This document shows positions 53,900 through 64,000 of a stretch of 64,000 nt of DNA, piece after piece. Within the stretch, counting starts at the first letter, position 1. Every line of letters starts with the position of its first letter. Made by a program: the position numbers and the translations under genes. The DNA comes from Ceriagrion tenellum (lineage: Eukaryota > Arthropoda > Insecta > Odonata > Coenagrionidae), in assembly GCA_963169105.1 (NCBI GenBank), contig OY720643.1, forward strand, positions 104,068,466 through 104,132,465. Reading direction: 5' to 3'. The notes beneath the pieces were generated by a model, which was not told the origin of the DNA, did no database searches, and worked only from the letters and a program-made list of their open reading frames with translations.

Positions 53900-55230
53900 T
53901 AACAGATAACCTTTACACTGCTCTGGCTCATGACTATTGGCTAAATAGATGAGGAAAGGTCTCCACCTATCTGCTCCTTGTGTTGAAGAAAGAATATAGG
54001 TAATAATGTAAGAGAAACAATTGCACTTTTCCACAAAATTGTTTTAATGCGTACAACGCGTTTCGGCTCACAGAGCCATCATCAGGTACAGGTCTTGTAC
54101 CTGATGATGGCTCTGTGAGCCGGAACGCGTTGTACGCATTAAAACAATTTTGTGGAAAAGTGCAATTGTTTCTCTTAAATTATGAATAACTTCCACGATG
54201 TCTCGCCTGAATCTGTTGAATATAGGCAATCGCTCCAGTGATTGATTGCTGTGCTGTTCAAATATTATTACGCGTCTCTGGGTGTGTCTTTGCATTAGTC
54301 TTCACCTAGTGTATACTCCTGCATTGTGCTGCGACGAAGGCGTGTGGCAGGGAGTGATACTCGCGAAGTAAATTTCTTCAAATTACTGAGAATTGTGCTT
54401 TTATACCCCCTCCATCCTTTCAATTGTTCCCTAAATGTTTTGGCCGTGTATGAATGACTAATGACGGAGAATAATGAGTATTAAATGCGTGGAAATAATC
54501 GCCAGTGAGGGTGCAGGTGAAGAAATGTGTGTCACTTACCTGCTCGTTATGCTGAAGAAGTAAGATAGCCCGTCGCTTCAGTATGCGCCGTTTAGTTTAA
54601 TCATCTTTGCATGTCTCCGGAGTCTCGTATGTGTGCCTCTGTGTGTAAGCACACATCTTGCGCACACACCTACTTTGTGCCCCTTCTAGGGCGTGTGGCA
54701 GGAAGTGATAGGTTAAGGTCAATTTCTTTAAAATCACTAATTTATAGTGCTTTTTTCTTTACCTCGGTCCCGACCTTCTGTAACGATAAAGAAATTATAA
54801 ATGATGGAGAATTTTGAAGATTGAATTGATAGAGAGGTACTAAATAGAGAAAAGTACTAACTGCTCGTTTCTTATTTATTCGCGAACTCTTTACACTGTA
54901 CGTTAGTAACCAATTACCTTTCCGTTGCTCTGAACAACCTTATGGTCCGTTAGTATGAAGTGATAGAGAAAGTTGTCCACGAAACTTAACCTTGCGATGA
55001 AGAAGGGAGATAGCCGCTTCTGTATTGGCCCTATTGTGTATCTACACGTGCATTGGGCTACAACTAGGACGTATGGCAGGCAGTGATAAGGCTATTTAAT
55101 TTTTTTAAATCACTGATATATTGTGCGATAATGTCTTCTGGTTTTTTCGATTCCTGTTTTACTGTATTTAATGACTAATTTACGAATACTGATGATGATG
55201 AAATGAGTGGAGACATTATCTTATAGTAAT
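53900..55230 (+). repeat. Diverged triplicate, ~360-bp unit
   Basis: The block CGTGTGGCAGGGAGTGATA recurs at about 54339, 54693 and 55070 (CGTATGGCAGGCAGTGATA). Each is preceded by GAAGAA..GATAG.. and GTGCATTG-like words and followed by AATTTCTTCAAATTACTG and TGTGCTTTT-like words. Spacings are about 354 and 377. The first unit contains the hairpin at 54009-54177. No coding content. Confidence 0.65.
54009..54177. repeat. Near-perfect hairpin, 82-bp arms, 5-base loop
   Basis: Left arm 54009-54090 starts TAAGAGAAACAATTGCACTT and ends CATCATCAGGTACA; right arm 54096-54177 is its inverse with one mismatch (GCGTTTCGGC versus GCGTTCCGGC). Loop GGTCT. The core words CGTTTCGGCTC..AGAGCCATCATCAGG resemble a class of foldbacks whose theme recurs at 63432 (GGGTTTCGTCACATAATGGC, ATCTTCAGG). 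A transposed foldback is most likely; a transcribed long hairpin is conceivable. Confidence 0.9.
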
Positions 55231-55855
55231 TCAGAAGAAATAGCAGAATTATTTTTAAAGACTAATGAGGCAATTGTAACTATAAGATTATTTTATTAAA
55301 CAAATTTTATTAAATTGCTATCGCTGTTGTATAATACCTATTTTTGACTTTAGTTGTAGATCTTAAAAACATTGGATCACACCAAGGAATCTTACGAAGG
55401 CGAATTTAATGAATAAACCAATGCGAATTACACACCCCTTATTTAACACTGGTAAAACATTTCTCATCGACCTACCATCTCCCTCAAAATTTTCAACTTG
55501 ATAAAACTTTGGATTCATTTTTTTGACTGTCATTGATACACACTGCTAATTTTAACTGGCTTCTTTTTTAGCCAAACATTTAACTGCAAGTATAGATATA
55601 GCATTTTATAGAGCAAATGTTATTTTTCGATGAAAAATAATGAGAAAATCCCTCTTGAAAAGGCGGCGAGAAAAGTGGCTTGTCGTGAAAATTCTGATTA
55701 GTTGTAGGGGCTGACTCATTGGACGGAAGGGTCTCTTGAAAATATCACGTGAAGGAAAAGGGATTACCAGGAATCATAGAAGGAAACATAGGATAGGGAA
55801 CTTGAAGCCGATTATGAGGGACGTGGAAATTAATACTTTATCTAGAAATTACATA
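55231..55855. other. Unassigned stretch
   Basis: AT-rich, no motif; a short GA-rich part at 55700-55820 reads like worn LINE sequence but cannot be assigned. Confidence 0.35.
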
Positions 55856-56275
55856 CATACATATCGATCACTCTGTTCCCTTCCGGGGTAGGCAGAGTCA
55901 CCTAGTTTAACTCATAAATACATATTTGTACACCTAACTCTGCTTCAATAATTTCCTCCATACTGACCTATCCTTGCAAACCTCTTTTGTCTCATTTACC
56001 CCCATAATCTGCTTCATACACGCCCTCCTGTTTTTAAGGTTCGTAATATTCCTCTTCCTAAGAATTTCCCCGACCACATTCAACCACAACTTTCTCGGCC
56101 TACCTCTCCCTCTCGCACCATTCATTTCACTCTTATATATATCTGTTTCGTTATTCGACTCTCATCCATTCTCTCAACATGGCCAAACCAACGAAGCATA
56201 CTCCTTTTATATGTGTCCATTACAGTAGCATTTAACTCGCATTCATTTTTTACCCTTATCTTGAAATTACTCGGT
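55856..56275 (-). pseudogene. LINE-C 3' end
   Basis: Minus strand: SMLRWFGHVERMDESRITKQ, EMNGARGRGRPRKLWLNVVG, EILRKRNITNLKNRRACMKQ, the same C-terminal motif as at 45831. It ends in TATGTATGTATGTAATTTC at about 55850. One frameshift at about 56115; 5'-truncated. Confidence 0.82.
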
Positions 56276-56902
56276 GATTTGTGATGTGAGAGTGGAGTGG
56301 AAAGTTGATGCAAACCATTATCCTGATCTAAGGTTGCTGATTGTGTCGATTTACTGCTTTGTGATTCTGTCTTGATTTTTAAATTGTGTAAATGGAAATG
56401 ACCATGTAAGAATAAAGCTTAATGTGTCGACACATCCTTTACCCGAAATATTAAAATATAGAAAAAATATTAATATATAACATTCTTACGTGGCTGTCTA
56501 TTTTTTTAGGTACTCGATGAGAAAATGTTATGAAAATAATTATTCCCTCTTAACTTTAACCAAAAGTACGTAAAGAAAAACCTAATGCCCCTGCCTCAGA
56601 GACTGGACGAGATATTTCTGAAACCTCCGAACTGATTGCAAAAAAAAGTTGCCGCAAGGCTCCGTCTTAGGCCTTTTTATGTTTACTGAGATATCTTTTG
56701 TTTTATGAAAAAATATGTTCTTCCAGCATTGAGCAATATTAAACTGTTAACTTATTATTTTAAAGCTTTTATGCTTTTATTTTAAAAATATGCCTGGAAT
56801 ACGCTTAATATGTTTGGGATACTACGAATGTAATGGAATTCAGGGAACAATAGCGATAGCGTTTATGTTGTTAATGTGTGAATATAAATGGATATCGATA
56901 TT
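56276..56902. other. Unassigned stretch
   Basis: AT-rich. No recognised repeat or coding motif. Confidence 0.35.
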
Positions 56903-57455
56903 AAGGTAGTTTGAGCGAAATATCATTCCACCGAGAAATCAATAAATTTGGTCTCGTTTTGAAGAAAAATATATCACCCTTTCAATGATACCACAATATC
57001 AGCCCCTTACCACATTATTTTCCGAGATATATGCCAAAAAATACCAGCCCTTTTACTTGTGAAATGGTACGTGTATGCAATCCAGAGAGACCTTATTTCA
57101 AGAAATGAGGAATGTCTAACACAGAAACCTCGTCAAACAATTAACACTGTGTACACTTAGCATGTTTTCTCTACTATTCTTGAAATTAATCATATTGTCA
57201 TCGCAGTAATTTTTTCGGAATCGCGAAATACGTTCTGTTGTGAAGGAGTGTAAAATGTACTGCGTGAATGAGTGAGTCAAATTAAAGACATATGTAGATA
57301 TTTTTATTTAATTACTTAAAATTTCAGTCGCACAAATATATATTATTGCACCGTCAATATACCAATATTTCCTGTCATGCTTCCACCAACTCATTAACTT
57401 AAAACGTATTATTCGAGTATGGCCTCTGTTGTGACTAGGGAACTATCTCGCCCAA
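56903..57455 (-). mobile_element. E1 element, reverse copy
   Basis: Begins TTAAGGTAGTTTGAGCGAAA and contains the inverse of the E1 blocks (AAAAAATACCAGCCCTTTTA, ATCCAGAGAGACCTTATTTC, GACTAGGGAACTATCTCGC at the far end). Full length, about 553 bp. Confidence 0.75.
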
Positions 57456-57899
57456 ACAGGCTCAAATAGGTTTATCCCTCATAATCGTCACACATTCACC
57501 CGCGAACGATATCTGACGAAATGGGGTTCGCGCTGTTTTTTTGGTTGAAACGGAAAAATTACGGTTGTCTGATTTGAGTTACGCAGTCATTTTGTGACAA
57601 AGTAGCCTTCGCATAGAGTAAATTCTCCCTAACTAATGGAAAACCGTCTTCCTCCGCGAAACGCTCTTCGATTGGCGCGCGCCGTAATCTCATCCATCCG
57701 AAACTGTGGTCCGCGCCAAAATCCTGTAGACGCGTGTGCAAACATTAATGACTACGAGGTGGTCTATTATGAGATTTTCCCCCAATAAGCACATCGTCAT
57801 CAATTAGATAATTTTGTTTTCTGTCATTTCGGGTGTAGAATAATTTTGGAGACAAATTCTGGAGCTGTTTTTTTGGCGTCGAGGGACTGATCTTTGACT
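57456..57899. other. Unassigned stretch
   Basis: No transposon match; increasingly CpG-containing toward 57900. Confidence 0.35.
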
Positions 57900-58330
57900 T
57901 TTGACGCGGGCGTCATGTGCCTGTGCCCTCCGCAACCCGCGTCTGTTGACCCAGGCTGTTAGTTTCCTCTCGTTCCGGGTGCGATCACGTGGTGCCGCTG
58001 TGTCGAGTTGTCGCCTCAAACAGCGTCCCCTTCAAAAACTTCGATCGGCACCCTTCCCCGCCACCACCCGATCGATTTTTAAAGCCCTCTCCTACCTTAG
58101 TGTGTGTGTGTGTGCGGTGTGTCTCTCTTGTCTGCTACGCCTGCGAGGCAGCCAGGGGCGGGAGGGGCCGCCCCCCCCCCCTTGAGCCAGGCGACACCTC
58201 CTCCGAAAGGGCCGGGCCGGACCCAATAAATTTCGCCGTGCGCGCTCGGAAACGATGCGAACGTGTGTGGGTAAGGAGAGGAGGGTGAGGGGGTTTGTGT
58301 ATTGGCTACAGCTGCTGCGGGTCGCGTCGT
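57900..58330. promoter_or_regulatory. CpG-rich patch, promoter-like
   Basis: The most CG-rich stretch of the window (ACGCGGGCGTCATG, CAACCCGCGTCTG, GGGCGGGAGGGGCCGCC then a C run of ten). Frames are open on both strands because of composition. No start codon followed by a splice site as convincing as that at 49226 is seen. It may be a regulatory region, but strand and target are unknown. Confidence 0.3.
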
Positions 58331-59756
58331 TCGTATGTTTCTTTTTTTTTTCGCCGTTCTTTTATTTTTCTCTAGGTGTATGGGGCGATTTTCGTTTTCT
58401 GTGCAGATTTGTGTGAGAATTTTTATACGCATAATCGTTAGTGATGTGTACATTAAAAAAAATTGTTACCAATTTATTTTCTTGACTATTTAATGATATT
58501 TAAATCACGTAGCCTTAATACACTTTACTTACAGTTAAAAAGAATTCAGTGACAGTTTACAGATTTTCTCCTAAACACGAAGACATGCCTTTCTTATTAT
58601 TATATTTGTCAATATTAAATATCAAAGTGTCATATCGAATAAAAACCGCGTACTTATATGTACGGTTTTCGCTTAAATTTCGAATTCCGCACTCTAAGCC
58701 CAAGTCAAAACAATGCTTTAATGGAGAGGACAACTTAAAGAAACACTTACCTAATTCTTGCATCAATTATATTCAAACAATTATGGTTATTGTTAGCATA
58801 TGATGTGCTTAAGTGTGGTTCAAGAATGTTTTTTCCTCTTACTTGAAAATTTATTAAAATATGTTGACCTCAACAGTTCACGATTAGCGCTCCAACCACC
58901 TTAAACGATCTGGAATGCGCTTTTAGTTTGGTTTTTGTTTCTCGATTCGGTCGTTGTCAGGTAATTGTTTCTTTTTTAATTCACTAAGTGAATGATAGAT
59001 GTTTTTTATCATTCATTACTTTAATACACTTCATAGATCAACTTATTACTAATAATTGGGAAATGTTTCCATTCATAAAATTGATAGTTTCAAGAAGATA
59101 TCACCCGGTAATTCATTTCTAACGATTGGAGAGAATACTTGGTGTTTTGTCTACAGAATTTTTATTTAGATTTAATTTACCTAAATTGTATTATTTATTT
59201 ATGTAAATAATTTGAGTAATGAAAATAACTTTGCTGGTTCAGAACGTAAGAGTTTTCATCATGTCGTAATCAGAAATTATGATATCGTCTATACAAGAAA
59301 GTCGATCTTAAATTAACATGAAAATGGGACACGCATAGTTATTGCGACCGAGAATGCTCACGAAAAATGAGATAGAAACAACAAAGTATCGTTTAAATAC
59401 TACTTTAGGCATGTTTTTTAATTGGGACGACGGAAATTTGGGATTAATTTTATGTTCTAATCTTAAGTGACCCTTATTTTTTTGCGTTATTGTATGTTAG
59501 AAGTACGATTGAAATGCGTTCTCTTTGTCGCCCCTCTCGATATCGTGATGGCCTGGTTTATTTTTTTTTCGTTTTTTTTCCTCTCTTAGAGTTGATATTT
59601 TTTTATCAACGGCGATTTTTGAGAAAATTTTCTTTTAAGATCATATCTTTCTGATCATTTCTCTATTTTTTTCTATTTATTGAGATTAAGATTTTCACGG
59701 GAGATGAAAGAATATTTGAAGAATGAAATGATGCGTGAATGGTAGAACAATTGTCA
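58331..59756. other. Unassigned AT-rich stretch
   Basis: 1.4 kb without a recognised repeat, domain or long frame. Confidence 0.4.
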
Positions 59757-60120
59757 TTCATCTAGATTTACAGAGTACCTTGCGAGCCCCGCGCATAGGC
59801 TGGGGTTTTTGGGACTGTAGCTGTGTAAATGATCATGGTTTTGAGGGGTGAAACGGGGAAGTGCGTTATGGGAGTGTTTTTTTAAGTAGATTTCAGTTTT
59901 TATTATGGTCTCTTACTGTGCGTGGAGAGGAGAAGTTTTGTACCCAACAGTTGGGCAATGTTTTTCTCTCATTTTATCGCTTCTGTCGGACCGTGAAATG
60001 TATTGTGGCGTCGAAATGATATCCTGTGTGTGTCGCTATGAAACGCATCTGTTCTGAATTTCTCTAACAATCTTAGCTTATTGTGTAGTCTCGGAGTCTT
60101 TATTGCCACCCGACCTAATC
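59757..60120 (-). mobile_element. LINE-A 3' fragment
   Basis: GAGGGGTGAAACGGGGAAGT, TTTTTATTATGGTCTCTTAC, CATTTTATCGCTTCTGTCGG, GTGTGTCGCTATGAAACGC, GTCTCGGAGTCTTTATTGCC, in LINE-A order with many substitutions and a degenerate CTAGATTTACAG tail: an old copy. Confidence 0.72.
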
Positions 60121-60332
60121 ACTCCAAATGCTAAGATCATGGGTTAGCATGTTGTAGAATTGTTTTTTTCCAGAAGAAAGTTTAAATTGAATCGAAGTAA
60201 TGGCGTGGAAATTAGGTGTCTCTCCACAAATCGGAAATGAAATCGCTGTACGAAATTCTGAGAGAATTGTTTCATTTTTAAATAATGGAACGAATTTTAA
60301 ATATGATTTGTAAATATTACACTTTGTTATAT

Positions 60333-61405
60333 TCCACAATGGTTTTTATTATTCCGACCTAAGTTTCGACTCAAGTCGTTATCAAGACTTATCTTGAGTC
60401 GAAACCTAGGTCGGAATAATAAAAACCATTGTGGAATCATACAAAGTGAATTTATTTACAAACTATTATCAAGTCGTTATCAAGACTTAAATTGAGTCGA
60501 GACCTAGATCGGAATAATAAAAACCATTGTGAAATATTACAAAGTGAATTTATTTACAAACTATTATCAAATCATTATCAAGACTTATCTCGACTCGAAA
60601 CCTAGGTCGGAATAATAAAAACCATTGTGGAATCATACAAAGTGAATTTATTTACAAACCTTTATCAAGTCGTTATCAAGACTTAAATTGAGTCGAGACC
60701 TATGCCCGTATTCATAGTCGTATTCCTAGGGGTTACCTGGGTATCCCCTAGCCAGGTAACACCTAGGGGTCCCCTACGCTGAGCGATTCATAAACCTTAC
60801 CTGGGTAACACCCAACCAGGGGACGCCTGGGTAAGATATTTGGCAACAATCCCTAACAGAAATACATATGAACGGTTTCGCTGAATGGTTCTCGATGTTT
60901 TCGATGCTCATTTCTCACCGTAACCAAGCACGCTATAAACAATAATACGGTATACTTTTACAAAATGTTGATGAAAAATGATTGAAGGAATATGAGAGAA
61001 TGTTTACAATATTACTTAAATATTTATGTAATTTGAATGATGAGGAATACGAGGGTGATTCAATAAGTACCCGTGTTTGTAAACAGAAGACGTTACTATG
61101 GAAAGTTGTTGATATTATCGTGTACTGCCATTAGTACAGTAGTATACATTCGACCCACGCGTGGGCAGCAGTACTGCATTAGGGGAGCTTTGGGTAAGCT
61201 TCATGCTTTACCCAGGAAATCGACGGCCTGGGGAAGGGTTAGGGGACAACAGTCCCCTGGGTAACGACTATGAATACTATTTTTGAGCCAAGGGGCTCCC
61301 CCACACCTGGGGGACACCCAGGTAACGACTATGAATACAGCCCCTAGGTCGGAATAATAAAAGCCATCATGGAATATTACAAAGTGAATTTAATTACAAA
61401 CCATC
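60333..61405 (+). repeat. 98-bp tandem repeat with inverted first unit
   Basis: GGAATAATAAAAACCATTGT recurs at 60413, 60511 and 60609, exactly 98 apart, and a fourth time at 61351, again 98 once the 641-bp insert and its 3-bp duplication are removed. Units contain TCAAGTCGTTATCAAGACTT and GTCGAGACCTAG. At the left the first unit is mirrored (ACAATGGTTTTTATTATTCC at 60340), forming a hairpin. Confidence 0.88.
60703..61343. mobile_element. 641-bp MITE with CTA duplication in the 98-bp array
   Basis: Left TGCCCGTATTCATAGTCG, right inward GGGCTGTATTCATAGTCG then TTACCTGGG. Flanked by CTA at 60700-60702 and 61344-61346. Subterminal regions are filled with GGTTACCTGGGTA, CCCCTAGCCAGGTAACACC and similar inverted words. 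A three-base duplication fits a Harbinger-related group. At about 61047 an AGGGTGATTCAATAAGTACC word resembles a mariner end; its 63-codon frame (61073-61264) is not a known protein. Confidence 0.8.
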
Positions 61406-62270
61406 GCAATGTTGTTCCACCAAGTGAAGCCGGAGAATTCATTATATATTCGAATTTTAATGAATTTAACGTAAGTGAATTTCTTGGTTTTACTATTTTC
61501 GTTTTATTTATAAAATTTTTTCATTAGGATCATAATATTGTGTGCACTTGGTATATTTAACACAGATTTTGCGATTGAAATCGCGGCAATACTTTTAAGT
61601 ATTTTAACCATGGTAATTGTCAATCGGCGAGTTCGTTTGGGCAAATGTGAACATTCTCTTTTTATACACGTAGACAACAAGATTCTTGATATAAATGGTG
61701 CCCAATAAGTTTTTTTTGGAAATACAGATAATATATTATTAATGCAATGTTTGCATTTTCCTGGCGTGAGTGAAGTCAAAAGTTTCTCATGTGTACATAT
61801 ATCCTGTAGAAGTAATTTTCATAGAGTCTTACATATTTTCACATCTACTATTAAAGTCATTTAGAGTCGTTTCAAATCAGAGTCACCTAATGATATCACT
61901 GTATGCTGTGAGAATCATTTCTGTCATTAAAATCGCTACATTTTGTATGCATTGCAAGCAAACTTGCAAGTCATTTCGTTTAAAACTGTTGTGCATGTAC
62001 TCTTTGGCTTTAGGAAACCAAATACATGTGTAGGTAACTGTAGTAACGGTTTTCGTGAGAATTTGCGACAAGTTTTGGAAATTTTGAAAATTCTTCGTGT
62101 ATAGCGTGTATCATTGACCTATTATTAACATGTAACTTTGTAAATCTATATAATTTGCTGTTGGTCGGTGTGTAAATATTTGGAATAAGCGCTTTCAGGC
62201 TCTTGTAATATTTTGAAAAATATTATTTCAGATATAACTCTGGTGGTTTATTTGTCTACCAAGCTATGAT
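61406..62270. other. Unassigned stretch
   Basis: AT-rich, without recognised motifs. The 5' limit of the Helitron copy is not visible and may lie here. Confidence 0.35.
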
Positions 62271-63239
62271 GTAGCGTGTAATTGGTTTGATTGGTGTGGT
62301 TGCGACGGAAATTCTCAGACGGTAATCGTATGTATTATTTCTCAAGGGTGTTTTTCTGTCACAGCGCCATAACTCCCATTATTCTTCATCAAAATTAATG
62401 ATTCAAACATCGCTTTAAAGCGTATGTTCCCCACTATTGACGAAAAATAGACAAATGGTTTAAAATCAAAGTTTTTGTTAAAAAATGATACAGTGCCATC
62501 TGTTGACAATATAATGAACTAATATGTTGGCTATGGTTACATGCTTAAAAGACTGTAGGAGGTGCCATCTATCAACACATCGTTTAGTTAGATTGTTTAC
62601 ATTCTACATGCAAAAGATTAGTGGTAACTCACTTAGGTGAGTACATAATCACTGCTAAATTCATTAACTCCGATAAAACTGTACTCATACCCCGCATTAA
62701 CCTCACACCTTCTGATCCAGCCAAGCCTTTCCAAATGATGAGAAAACAATTCCCAACAATGGTAGCCTTCGCTATGACCATTGACAAAGCACAGGGTCAG
62801 ACACTTCAAAGAGCAGGATTGTATTTGCCAGAACCCTTTTTTTCCCATGGACAGTTATATGTGGCTTTTTCACAAGTGCGCAAATTGAGTGATATTTATG
62901 TTTGTGTTAAAGATACATACGGTCAAAGCGTCAACGATGATCACATTATAACTACTAACATTGTCTTCAAAGAAGTTGTGTAAAATAAAATAAGACAAAA
63001 AATACTGTGATAAAACACTCTGTAATGGTCCTGCAAAAGTTGAAAAAAAAATCAGTTCTGTCAAGCCAATATGTACACATAGATAACGACTTTTTACAAT
63101 TAGACTGAATTACTTATTACTACCCTGCTTAATAAAATATCTTTCATTAATAAATATTTGCATTTACTTATTTCCTCATAATAATTTAACATTCAATGTT
63201 TGATTACGATACTGTGCGAATTATTCGCACGGGCCAGCT
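62271..63239 (+). mobile_element. Helitron 3' region
   Basis: Ends in GTGCGAATTATTCGCAC, a hairpin with 7-bp stem, then GGGCCAGCTAG and T, the canonical Helitron 3' terminus at about 63239. The leading part 62280-62620 recurs inverted at 25440-25760. The 5' TC end was not found, so the copy is truncated or its 5' side is unrecognised. Confidence 0.82.
62621..62983 (+). pseudogene. Helitron Rep/helicase C-terminus
   Basis: 120 codons, open to its natural stop. Reads VLIPRINLTPSD, then FPTMVAFAMTIDKAQGQTLQ, then EPFFSHGQLYVAFSQVRKL. FAMTINKAQGQT and HGQLYVALSR are the last conserved motifs (V and VI region) of the Pif1-family SF1B helicase domain in Helitron RepHel proteins, which unwind DNA during rolling-circle transposition. 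The R of the usual 'SR' is Q here (AFSQV), removing a normally conserved arginine. Walker A/B and the Rep domain are absent, so this is a truncated relic. Confidence 0.88.
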
Positions 63240-63431
63240 AGTTTTTTAAATTTCCTTTGCATATTTCTCTGACAAGAACTTCATTATGCCCTGAGTACCT
63301 ACTCGATATGCACTCTGATAATGTAACCTTGATCCAAAGCTTAGCAGATTGCTACCATTTTTTTTATCTCTTTTTCATGTAGTCAGATATTTAATCGGAA
63401 ATACAAATATTCTAGTAATGTTTCACTAAAT
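63240..63431. other. Unassigned stretch
   Basis: Begins with the T-run at the Helitron insertion point; nothing else recognised. Confidence 0.35.
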
Positions 63432-63660
63432 TGATTTATTCTTTACGACCCGGGTTTCGTCACATAATGGCATCTTCAGGCCTAAATCTATTTAGTGGAC
63501 CATTAAGTTAGCAAGTAAGGCAGAGCGGGCAAAGTTGTATTTCAAACTTTCCATCAAATACCGTATAGCTTCGTTAAGTATATTTTTCACCTGAAGATGT
63601 CTCTATGTGACGAAACCCCGGTTCGTAAGGAATAAATCTATTTAGTGGACCATTACTGGA
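63432..63660. repeat. Inverted repeat with nested direct repeat
   Basis: TTATTCTTTACGACCCGGGT, TTCGTCACATAATGGCATCT, TCAGG at 63437-63481 is matched inverted at about 63592-63635 (CCTGAAGATGTCTCTATGTG, ACGAAACCCCGG). In addition AAATCTATTTAGTGGACCAT is present directly repeated at about 63484 and 63634. Similar in theme to the hairpin at 54009. Confidence 0.78.
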
Positions 63661-64000
63661 ATATTTTGATTTCCGATGTGGAGAGGTTCTACAAAGTGAA
63701 GCCTGAATATATTAGTTACAGATTTTTAATGTTTATTATTTAATAGGTTAACAAGTTTTATGATTACAAATGAATAACGCTGTGAGCTCTGTGATGACGC
63801 CCAGTGCATTCCGTCTATAATAGATTTCAATAACACGGATTGCCAAATAAACCTTGCTTGAGGAGTGAATCTGTGGTTTTAAAGTGTGGACATAAGATTG
63901 TGGTGCGATAACTATCGATCGGAGCGTAAATAAAATATCGAGAAGTTATTTTAGGCTGCGGACAATCCATCCCTCTGATCAAACGGGAGCATTTATTTTC
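63661..64000. other. Unassigned stretch to window end
   Basis: No recognised content. Confidence 0.35.

Noticed and set aside
57901..58453. Overlapping ORFs on both strands
   Set aside because: GC-rich composition lowers stop frequency; no motif in any frame.

Overview
The window looks like AT-rich nuclear DNA from an arthropod, most likely an insect. The evidence is non-LTR retrotransposons with short GTAGATG-, TATG- and TAAA-type tails, Tigger, Harbinger, hAT-like, P-like and Helitron remnants, a tRNA-derived SINE family, long (TA)n and (TAAA)n runs, and GT..AG intron signals. The order cannot be fixed from the sequence. I see no intact long gene, no rRNA, no functional tRNA gene, no CRISPR array and no bacterial-type operon. 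Almost every open frame is a fragment of a transposable element, a shadow of one, or a chance frame in simple repeats.

Layout. 1-6.4 kb: end of a non-LTR element, a 732-bp MITE with TTA target duplication, one copy of a ~0.8-kb repeat that recurs inverted at 10.6-11.4 kb, a tRNA-like SINE, and a reverse transcriptase relic split by a clean 436-bp MITE. 6.4-11.4 kb: LINE relics, a 570-bp hAT-like MITE with a perfect 8-bp duplication, and a SINE split by the 3' half of an L1-like element. 11.4-14.8 kb: a diverged ~320-bp tandem array carrying several independent insertions, one of them nested inside another. 15-21 kb: LINE and microsatellite debris, then an LTR-retrotransposon gag relic. 21.3-27.8 kb: two more MITEs with TTA/TAA duplications, a rearranged Helitron end, and a Harbinger transposase relic with a recognisable intron. 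28-34.4 kb: a LINE split by a hAT-like element, then a Tigger transposon broken by two LINE insertions and a foldback. 35.8-46.2 kb: a complete 945-bp P-like non-autonomous element, a composite of two small hAT-like MITEs, several LINE relics, a ~370-bp (TAAA)n tail, and a 311-bp near-perfect palindrome rich in TGACGTCA.

48.8-55 kb is different. It has few recognisable transposons, is richer in CpG, and at 49226-49244 shows ATG plus six codons and a consensus splice donor. It is the only place where I suspect a host gene (first exon and long first intron, plus strand). It also holds a near-perfect 82-bp-arm hairpin at 54009-54177. 57.9-58.3 kb is a second CpG-rich, promoter-like patch. 59.7-64 kb has a LINE end, a 98-bp tandem repeat carrying a 641-bp MITE, and a Helitron helicase C-terminus with its 3' hairpin terminus.

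Family labels (LINE-A to LINE-F, E1 to E7) are mine, used to link copies inside this window. Superfamily names rest on terminal repeats, target-site duplications and protein motifs read by eye; no database search was possible.
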